64,000 nt of DNA from Anaspis maculata. Lineage: Eukaryota > Arthropoda > Insecta > Coleoptera > Scraptiidae. Location of the stretch: positions 123,569,050 through 123,633,049 of the forward strand of contig OX421961.1 in assembly GCA_949128115.1 (NCBI GenBank). Reading direction: 5' to 3'. Shown piece after piece: positions 56,314-64,000 of the stretch (the stretch's first letter is position 1; each line of letters starts with the position of its first letter). The translations under genes and the position numbers were made by a program. The notes under the pieces are model-generated. The model saw only the letters and a list, made by a program, of their open reading frames with translations. It did no database searches and had not been told where the DNA came from.

Positions 56314-57394
56314 AAAGGACCCCGCACGATTCTTATGGAAAATGGCTCCCGGTTAAATTCTCTGAATTTTTGATATGTTGTAGCTCATGAGATACTAATC
56401 AAATACCGTGAACCCCAAACTAAAATAATGGACAGTTTTTTACCCACAGGGGGTTGAAGTTGGAGGTTTTGACGGCTTCAAAATGATATTATGACGTTGA
56501 TAAAAGCTTTTTATTTGGTTTCTCTTCAAGTTGTGTTTCATGCTAAATGTATTTGTTTGACAGAAAAATATCAACCCCCTCCTCCACCCCCAACCCCTAT
56601 CTACCATCATAAAATTCGAGATTACTCCCAAAAACCCTGCGGATGGCTTCTATGATTTGAATTATGAGTTTTGACATTAAAATTATTTTCCACCCCTAAT
56701 GTTGGGGTGCCGATTTTCCAATTTTCCTCGGTTAATTTGGCTGAATTTTTGGTATTGTGTACTTCTAATTCTGCTGAACAAAAAGTTTTAATGCCAAAAC
56801 TTATTCCTATGGACAGTTTTTGTTCTACAGGGGACTGAAGTTGAAGATTTGAGAGCATAAATATTGAACTTCAGTCCCCTGCAGAACAAAAACTGTTCAT
56901 AGGAATAAGTTTTGGTATGAGCTTTTTGTTCAGCAGAATTAGAAATACACAATACCAAAAATTCAGCCAAATTAACCGAGGAAAATTGGAAAATCGGCAC
57001 CCCAACATTAGGGGTGGAAAATAATTTTAATGTCAAAACTCATAATTTAAATCATAGAAGCCATCCGCAGGGTTTTTGGGAGTAATCTCGAATTTTATGA
57101 TGGTAGATAGGGGTTGGGGGTGGAGGAGGGGGTTGATATTTTTCTGTCAAATAAATACATTTAGCATGAAACACAACTTGAAGAGAAACCAAATAAAAAG
57201 CTTTTATCAACGACATAATATCATTTTGAAGCCGTCAAAACCTCCAACTTCAACCCCCTGTGGGTGAAAAACTGTCCATTATTTGAGTTTGGGGTTCACG
57301 GTATTTGATTAGTATCTCATGAGCTACAACATATCAAAAATTCAGAGAATTTAACCGGGAGCCATTTTCCATAAGAATCGTGCGGGGTCCTTTG
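56314..57394. repeat. 1.08-kb palindrome
   Basis: AAAGGACCCCGCACGATTCT at the left is mirrored by AGAATCGTGCGGGGTCCTTT at the right. Arms of about 525 bases are nearly identical and meet at a spacer of about 30 bases near 56855. The two 63-codon frames at 56440-56631 and 57076-57267 are mirror shadows. The right end touches SINE-like sequence, so the arm may include part of a SINE. Confidence 0.9.
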
Positions 57395-57399
57395 AGCAT

Positions 57400-57590
57400 C
57401 CCCAATTATCGCAGAATTGCCAACTTGGCGTAAGAAAATTACCGTTCTAGTGCTGAATTTAAAAGCTGATCGGCATATAGCTGAAAAATTGCCTTTCAAA
57501 GACGACACAACGCCCAGGCTACAGCAGGAATCGAACCCGCAATCTCCGCACCACAGGCAGATACTGACCACCTGTGCTACGGGGCCATTG
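57400..57590 (-). mobile_element. tRNA-derived SINE
   Basis: On the minus strand a tRNA-like head (57586 to 57517) is followed by a tRNA-unrelated body down to about 57400. The head has an A box (TAGCACAGGTGG) and a B box (GGTTCGATTCC), the two internal RNA polymerase III promoter parts. The anticodon stem TCTGC/GCGGA closes the loop CTGTGGT (anticodon GTG, histidine type), and the T arm GCGGG/CCTGC is sound. The acceptor stem has two mismatches and the D stem is weak. A true tRNA gene is therefore unlikely and SINE origin is preferred. Confidence 0.65.
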
Positions 57591-58275
57591 GGAAGATTCA
57601 GTGGTTCTGGGTAAACTACTATGTGAACACGCAGATGTCCGCTGTATGAATTTTGCTAACTATATATCTGAAAGATTCAGCGGCTCATCCACTTTTAGGG
57701 ATATTCGACTACCGCCTCGTCCCTAAACACGCGGGTTTATCCGCGTACTTGCTACATATGTATATTACCAATTGGTGTCGAAATAAATTAAAGTGACATA
57801 TTTGTACGAAACAAATAAAAACAACGGATGTATTTTACGACATTATGAATCATTTCAACCGTAACATAGAAAAAACTTATTGTAGGCAGTTAAAAAGGCA
57901 CTTTCAGGACCGCAAACCGAGTTTTGCTAATTTAAGGCAAACTACACTTGAAGTAAAAGGGATGTGAAACGTCATCTCTTCAACACAACACAACTATATA
58001 TTTCAAAGTTCCGTGCAAATGACCAAAACAAAAACCGGAAATCACATTGCCTAGAATACTGTAAATATTAGAGAAATCAAGTTCACTATATATTTTGATA
58101 ATATTTATTGCTAAATATTCAATAAATGTTCAAAATATTTGCTGAATGTTGGTAAAATATTTCACCTTAATATTTCTGTAATATTTGTGACGAATATTTT
58201 GTAAACATTCATAGAATGTTGTAAATATTCATGAACTACTACCAAATATTTTCAAAACATTTCGTGCTGTCTGGG

Positions 58276-59720
58276 AAGTAGGTATCATCCTTCTTTTTAG
58301 CGTCACCAAGAAGGAGTTAATTTTTGATTAGGTATCATCCTTCTTCCCAGATCCACCAGATGAAGAACCGATTTTTTACTCAAGTATCGTCCTTCTTCTC
58401 AGGCCCACCTTATAATGAAATGATTTTTTGCTTAATAAGTATCATTCTTCTTTTTTACATAGATATAAGCCCGTATTCGTAGTCAGACCTTAAGTAGGTA
58501 CCTATAAGGTGGTCTTATACCTTCTTATATACTCGAGTGGGCTTTAAGAAAGGTCCAGAGGGTTCGCGTATATTTTCGCAAGCAAGCACGGCACCTCCGC
58601 CAATTGTACAGATGCGCATCGAGGTGTCCAGCGAGTTCCGTTCTTCTAACTTTCATCTTGGCTTTCGGGGCTCACTTAATTTTATAGACGACGTCATTAA
58701 TCCATTTGACCACCGTGTAGGGTTCTTCCCACGAAGGATGCAACTTCGCGGACCTTTCTTTCTTGAGCTGAAGGTGCGTTCAGTCAGCTTATTTAGCCGC
58801 AAGTTTTAATTTTAGTCCTAAGCGCTGTCTCGCTTATTGGCTGTTAAGGCTCAAACACAGGCTTGAGCTAAGATGGTTTTATACATTATGGTGATCATCT
58901 TGTGGATATTTAGGGTGGATTTAGTCAGCTTATATTTAGCCCCAAGCTAAAAGTTTAGTCGCAAGCGCAGAGACGCGCATTGGTTTTAATGAATCAGCCT
59001 CCCCAGACTGAACCCACCCTTATAAGTGAGTATGGTAGAAATTGGCTGTTGAAAATTGAATAACGTCATCTTACACCCACTGTGAGCTATGGTGGATCAC
59101 TTTCTGAAGATCGTCTCAAGACATAAGATCTGACTAAGTATAAATACGGGCCTAAGTCTCGGCCTAAGTCTGTTTTTGACTTGAGGATTTTTTCCCAGAT
59201 CCGTCAGTTAAGGAGTTTATTTTTGACTAGACACCAGATATAGATATAGTTGATATAGAGTCTATTTTTGAGTCCTTGACTCGAGCATCCTCCTTCTTTT
59301 CAGACCCACCAGATTAAAAGTACATTTTTCACTCAACCATTCTTTCAAGACCCATCAGATGAGTATTAAATGATTTCCGACTCAAGTATTCTCCTCCTTT
59401 TCAGACCCATCAGATAATGGGTCTGTCTATTTTTGACTCAAGTATATCATCCCTCTTTTTAGCGCCACCAGACAAGGAGTCATTTTGACCAAGTATCATG
59501 CTTCTTTACAGATCCATCAGATGAGGAGTCTATTTTTGACTTAAGTATTCTTAGACCTATCAGATTAGGATTCCATTTTCGACTCAATTATCATCAGATG
59601 AAGAACTGATTTTGGATTCCTTCGTTTTAGACCAACTAAACCAGATCAAAAAGTCAATTTTCCACTCAAATATCATACTTTCCAGACCTATCAGATAAGA
59701 ATTGATTGAAGAAAATTTGT
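58276..59720. repeat. Roughly 50-bp tandem array, right part
   Basis: Continuation of the array at 52796-52975: repeated CTTCTTTTCAGACCCACCAG, GATGAGGAG and TTTTTGACTCAAGTATC variants, about two dozen units, many decayed. It is interrupted at 58466-59156 by a small inverted-repeat element. Confidence 0.8.
58466..59156. mobile_element. Small inverted-repeat element (MITE-like) in the array
   Basis: TAAGCCCGTATTCGTAGTCA at the left is mirrored by TGACTAAGTATAAATACGGG plus CCTAAG at the right. The interior is not array-like and has a 90-codon frame with no known domain. Array units continue on both sides. The target-site duplication is unclear. Confidence 0.6.
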
Positions 59721-60364
59721 TTAAAAAAATTAAGATAATAGCAGTTTTTGGTGAATTGTTGAACTCATAAAATCTACCACAACCACAAAAACGCGCGGCT
59801 GCAAGACCCTGTGCAAAAACAAATTATGTCGGTGCAGAAAAACAGGACAACCTCACATAAAAATGTGCTCTGTAGGGGACAGTGTTGTAATGTTTTGGAA
59901 AGAAGTTCAGTTTGGCATGAAATTATCGTTTCATTGACTGATGGAGTCTTTTTGCATCCCTAGGTATAATGTTACATACCTATTAGCATATTACAAGTAA
60001 ATGTTGAAAATCTCCAATTTAACTAATATTTGCTACTAAAAACATCAACAAAACGGCCGTTGGTCAGATAAAATGAAAAGAGATCAATATGTAATAGCTC
60101 ATGTAATACAGAATAATCAAAAGAAACAAAATATCTCATGTATGGCGATGACCAGCCCTTGGCGCTGTCGGCGCGGCCGGCCGACTACTATCCGGGCACC
60201 CGATACCGCGCGTAATTTTCAATGTCGGTTTTAAAAAAATCATAACTTGATAGTTAACCGAAAAATATTTTGCGACGTCCACTTCGCAAAAACTTCCTTG
60301 GGGTATTCTCTACATATTGTCTCATACATGTATGGACTTATTTTGGATGATTGATATTGGTCCC

Positions 60365-60907
60365 TGTTCGGCAGTAATTACGATGCTGCCTTTGTCCATC
60401 TGGTTAATCTGAATGATTAAACCTTGGAAGGACCGATTTTACTAAACGACTCAAATAACGAACAAAACAAAACAACTCCCACACTAAAATCTACAGAAGA
60501 CATGACTTACCTATGTAGATCATCTGGTGGATGCGAAAGGGGTTGCACAATTTATAATAATTAGCGCGTGGACACATCAAGTCATTGTGACACACACGTC
60601 TATTCGAAACGACTTTCTACGACGACGACTTTATAACGATTGATTTTATTCTTTTCTATGCGGGCCAAGAAGTCTGTTCCGCTCCTTTGGGGGTGGGTTA
60701 GGGTTGCACACATGTGTTAGGTAGGTACCTAACCCCCACTTGTTAAAGCCATGCTACTTAGTTTTAGGTGGAAGCAGACAATTCACAAGTGTAACTAATA
60801 TACTATAATTAACGCGACACGAATTTACAATTACCACTTATCAATTATTATAATGAATGAACTCTAAGTATAACTAAACTAATACCGCACTGACTTGGCA
60901 CCGAACA
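60365..60907. mobile_element. Solo LTR, 543 bp, with GTCCC duplication
   Basis: It starts TGTTCGGCAG and ends GGCACCGAACA, with TGTTCGG and CCGAACA as inverted ends. GTCCC flanks both sides (60360-60364 and 60908-60912). The left arm of the inverted-repeat pair shows the uninterrupted site (GGTTCCCACAGG on the reverse strand, near 50440). It is the same family as the solo LTR at 54992-55541. Confidence 0.87.
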
Positions 60908-61292
60908 GTCCCCACAGGTCAAAGTTTTGGTGTCGATATCTCTTGCATTTCGGGCTTCTTGGTGGTTTTTGCTGTTTGAAGAGGAAGTTATCAAACTTGA
61001 GACAAAGAAATTTGGCGTGGAGGTTCGGAAATGATTCTAAATCACAGAGCTGTAAAAATCTACGCTCTGTTTCCAGTGGTTACGACAGGTTGAATGCAAA
61101 ACATCATGAACTCTTGAAAACCAAAGAAATATCAAAATCGGGGCCCTGGGGGCCTTAGGGTCAAAATTTCGAGGTGCCAACAGAGATTTTCATATTCAGC
61201 GCGATTCGTATACCCCAAAATGTCTTGTTTCTCAACTGATATATGAAATGCCCTTTGAATGTCAGTTTTCAGGGATCTAGCCTAGTCTAATA

Positions 61293-62170
61293 CCCTCGCA
61301 AACGCATATTAACGGAGATACAGGCCTTCAAAGTTGTTTTTTGAAAACAGTTTTTTTGCATATGTTTTGAACCGTTCAATCGATGTTATTCAAATTCAAA
61401 CTAGGGTTCACTAAGACAAGTGTTTATTGAACAATAATAACGAATTTCATCAGACATTTTTAGGAGCGAAGATAAAGGGGGCACTCGCCCCCTTACCCTC
61501 CTATATTCAACCTTCCTGAATATTTTTGAGAACGATTTAAATTTTTGAATTTTGCGTTCAATTTAACGAAAAAAGTTATTCTGGCAAAATTTTGATAAGA
61601 GGCTTCAGTTTCAAGATATTTGGGTTTGAAACATTGGAAAACATCTCGAAATCGCCACTTTCCAGGGCCCAAATTGTTTTTCTCTGAAAAACTCCATGCT
61701 TCCCAGCGAAAATAGTGGTTTTTCAACTTGAAACACCCAGAAAACTCATTCCAGTTGACGAATCATGAGTTTTTTTGAATTTTAATCTTTAGGCCCAGGA
61801 AAGTTGCGATTTCGAGATGTTTCCCAATGTTTCAATCCCAGATATCTCAAAAACGAAGCCTCTAATCAAAATTTTGCAAGAGTAACTTTTTTGTTTAAAT
61901 TGAACGTAGAATTCAAAAATTGAAACAATTCCCAAAAATATTTGGACAGGTCAAAAATAGGTGGAAAAGGGGGAGGGCACCCCTATTATCTTCGCCCCTG
62001 GAAATGTTTGATGAAATGCGTTACTATAGTTCAATAGAGACTTGTTTCAGTGAACTTAAGTTCAAATTTGAATGAAATCGGTCAAACGATTCAAAAGCTA
62101 TGCAAGAAAAACTGTTGGTAAAAAACAACTTTGAAGGCCCTGTATCTCCGTTATTATGCGTTTGCAGGGG
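61293..62170. mobile_element. Foldback element of 878 bp inserted at TA
   Basis: CCCTCGCAAACGC at the left is mirrored by GCGTTTGCAGGGG at the right, and the arms pair to a centre near 61740. TA flanks both ends (61291-61292 and 62171-62172). The matching place in the left arm of the larger repeat (about 50055) shows no insertion. No coding content; TA targeting again suggests Tc1/mariner-type mobilisation. Confidence 0.8.
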
Positions 62171-62255
62171 TATGTTGATGGAGAAAAGTCCACTTATTTT
62201 TCAAATTTCTATCTCCCCGTAAGTTTTGTGACACTTATTCCGGGACACCCTGTAT

Positions 62256-63263
62256 ACATTTTGTGCAAAAAACAAAAAGCTAAATAAAGCCTCCTACTGC
62301 ACTTTTATTTCTTTATAGTAACTTTTCACTTATCTCATTTATTTATTTCTGGAGTATATTCCATTGATATCGAGTGACGAAGCCATTAATAATTGAAATC
62401 AGAAAAGTAACCGATTAGGTATTGCGGGTATTGCCCAGTTGCTTGTTACACTGTTGGGATTTTCTACAGGACTGGAGATAAAGTCCAGGCATTAACTCTG
62501 CAATTACGACAGAGGTCTTATTACTCGCGGACTATAAATATTGCACGGTGATACCGGACGGAAACCGCTTTCGCTTGCAGGCGGCGGCACGCGGTGAACT
62601 TCAAAGGGAAATATTCAAAATTGATTTCGGTCGATACCATCCATGATATTTGAATTTTGAAAAAAGGTCGATATACAATATTCACCACAGAATAAAATGA
62701 CTACCTTAGATTTTGAAAAAGTTTTTTGAAAATTTGAAAAAATCGAATTTTTTTTTTGAAAAATGCAAAAATTGAAATTTTCAAGTACAGCATCAAATAG
62801 TAATATATTCTTAAAATAATAACGTTTGAATTTCCAAAATCGGTCTATTGAGTGAATTTTGAGAATGTTAATAGTTTCCGCGCCATCTCGCGTCTCAGAA
62901 ACACATTATTTTATCGTCCCTTTTAGCCTTAATTTTGGACGTTAGTATAATATAATTAAGTCCGTTCTTTTGCCAATCGGATCCAGAGTTATGCCAAAAC
63001 ATGCATAACGGCATAGAGATTGAGAAAATAAATTAGTTACATGGGAAATAATGAATCTGGTGAAGTGGGAGCAGCTATTTACATTTCATCCAAGTGAGAA
63101 ACCGATTTTGTGGTATTTTCAGGGACTAGACGAAATTAGTATGTACTAGAATTTATTAAAATTTCTGATGAAAAAAAAACTGAGGTGAGGAGCTACTTCA
63201 TAAGCTAGAGAACTTATAAAGGACCCGCTCTGATGAGTGTGTCAAATCAGCTATATGAATTTT
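62256..63263. other. Intervening DNA, nothing recognised
   Basis: AT-rich sequence with poly-A/T runs around 62700-62780. I see no gene, inverted repeat or tandem array. Confidence 0.45.
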
Positions 63264-63728
63264 GGTAATTGTTGACGACCACTACTTCTCGACTTCAGCC
63301 ACCAACTTTTCACGGTAGGTAGACACCACCACAACATCACGTTCGTCGACCGTAGTTTCCTGGGGAAACCACTATTTCCACTGTAAAATGCCCCTTCTTT
63401 GCATTACTTGTCCTACGACGTAAGTACATGCAAGATGGAAGCGTCTTATATAGCTGTTTAAGTGGTTGCCTAGATAATTGTTGACGACGACTACTTCTCG
63501 ACTAGCATTTTCTAAGAGTTAGGCAACCACTTAAACAGCTATATAGGACGCTTCCATCTTGCATGTACTTACGTCGTAGGACAAGTAATGCAAAGAAGGG
63601 GCATTTTACAGTGGAAATAGTGGTTTCTCCAGGAAACTACGGTCGACGAACGTGATGTTGTGGTGGTGTCTACCTACCGTGAAAAGTTGGTGGCTGAAGT
63701 CGAGAAGTAGTGGTCGTCAACAATTACC
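63264..63728. mobile_element. Near-perfect palindrome, 209-bp arms
   Basis: Arms 63264-63472 and 63520-63728 are the same length, and I see only two mismatches between them, so they are about 99% identical. The spacer is 47 bases. The spacer repeats the end motif (TTGTTGACGACGACTACTTC against TTGTTGACGACCACTACTTC), as if a third end copy lay at the tip. There is no coding frame of note. Confidence 0.92.
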
Positions 63729-64000
63729 TGAATTTTTTCAAAGGAATAAATACGAGGTATTTTTAAAATTGAGAATTTCAGATTTCGAGTTTCTCACTGC
63801 CAATTTTAGCGTTCTTCTCCTTTGGGGAACTGGCAAATTGACCGCAATGCTCAATCAAAGCGATTGAAAACCCACAAAACCATCTCGTCCATAACAATAA
63901 CAATACCGACGACCGAATGACTCCCGAATCCTCTCTCATTGCAATTTACGATGCGCCCCCTTTCAAGTTTGCACACCACCGACACACTTAATCCCAATCG
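63729..64000. other. Right edge of the window
   Basis: No gene or repeat is recognised. A 71-codon frame begins inside the palindrome's right arm and runs out to 63867 without a known motif. Confidence 0.4.

Larger units (their letters stand above)
52976..58275. mobile_element. 5.3-kb inverted-repeat element splitting the tandem array
   Basis: The left end CCCAGACAGCACATAAAC and the right end GTGCTGTCTGGG are inverted, followed on both sides by runs of AATATT-rich sequence. The array motif GACTCAAGTA is broken as GACTCAA before the element and AAGTA after it, so the element was inserted with a two-base AA duplication. No transposase was recognised. Instead it contains a LINE remnant, a solo LTR, a palindrome and a SINE, all presumably later arrivals. 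Its superfamily is not clear to me. Confidence 0.65.
60040..62255. repeat. Right arm of the large inverted-repeat pair
   Basis: Reverse complement of 49967-50762, ending GGGACACCCTGT. It is enlarged by a solo LTR (60365-60907) and a TA-inserted foldback (61293-62170). With these removed, the arm is about 795 bases, like the left. The pair lies 12.3 kb apart end to end. Confidence 0.8.

Noticed and set aside
56440..57267. Two identical-looking 63-codon frames
   Set aside because: They are palindrome mirrors; duplication explains the conservation, not selection.
57517..57586. Functional tRNA-His gene
   Set aside because: Two acceptor-stem mismatches, a weak D stem and an attached SINE-type body argue for a SINE head.
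52640..59720. Possible CRISPR-like direct repeats
   Set aside because: Units are contiguous and degenerate with no unique spacers, and the context is eukaryotic.

Overview
This window looks like insect nuclear DNA: AT-rich, intron-containing, and with no bacterial-style gene packing. The organism call rests on a seven-transmembrane gustatory-receptor-type gene, half of a MADF domain, and the typical arthropod mix of Gypsy, Penelope-like, LINE and SINE pieces and foldback elements. I cannot name the species; short TAGGTACCTA-type words are frequent, but I would not assign an order from that.

Layout. 0-4.1 kb: low-copy DNA with no recognisable gene. 4.1-9.96 kb: a degenerate satellite of GTCGAA-rich units with a higher-order period of about 1.15-1.47 kb, framed at both ends by the same ACCGGC/GCCGGT-rich border. 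10.1-11.1 kb: broken 3' end of a LINE, split by a small foldback. 11.1-13.8 kb: quiet DNA. 13.8-17.9 kb: two exons that fit one MADF-type gene by reading phase, with scrambled Gypsy fragments in the apparent intron. 18-30 kb: foldback elements, two Penelope-like (PLE) copies placed 5' to 5', a 2.03-kb foldback inserted at a TA inside one of them, and hammerhead-ribozyme-like cores. 31.6-35.3 kb: nested inverted repeats around a broken unknown gene. 35.9-38.3 kb: broken Gypsy pol with a polypurine tract and LTR start.

38.58-46.66 kb is an 8-kb imperfect palindrome with a spacer of about 80 bp. Each arm carries one copy of a two-exon gustatory-receptor gene. The left copy (minus strand) reads as an intact 377-residue protein. 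The right copy (plus strand) has a one-base deletion in exon 1. LTR-like pieces lie at the outer ends and near the centre.

46.7-47.6 kb: a tandem repeat rich in GGGGGCGG boxes and a (GGAC)8 microsatellite. 49.97-62.26 kb: a nested set. Foldback arms enclose a 5'-truncated LINE with an open reverse transcriptase, a roughly 50-bp tandem array, and a 5.3-kb terminal-inverted-repeat element. That element holds another LINE, a solo LTR, a 1.08-kb palindrome and a tRNA-derived SINE. The right arm holds a second solo LTR of the same family and a TA-inserted foldback. 63.26-63.73 kb: a nearly perfect palindrome with 209-bp arms.

No operon-like organisation exists here. The likely host genes are the receptor pair and the MADF-type gene; almost everything else is mobile or repeat-derived. 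Several insertions can be dated relative to one another because a second copy in the same window shows the empty site.
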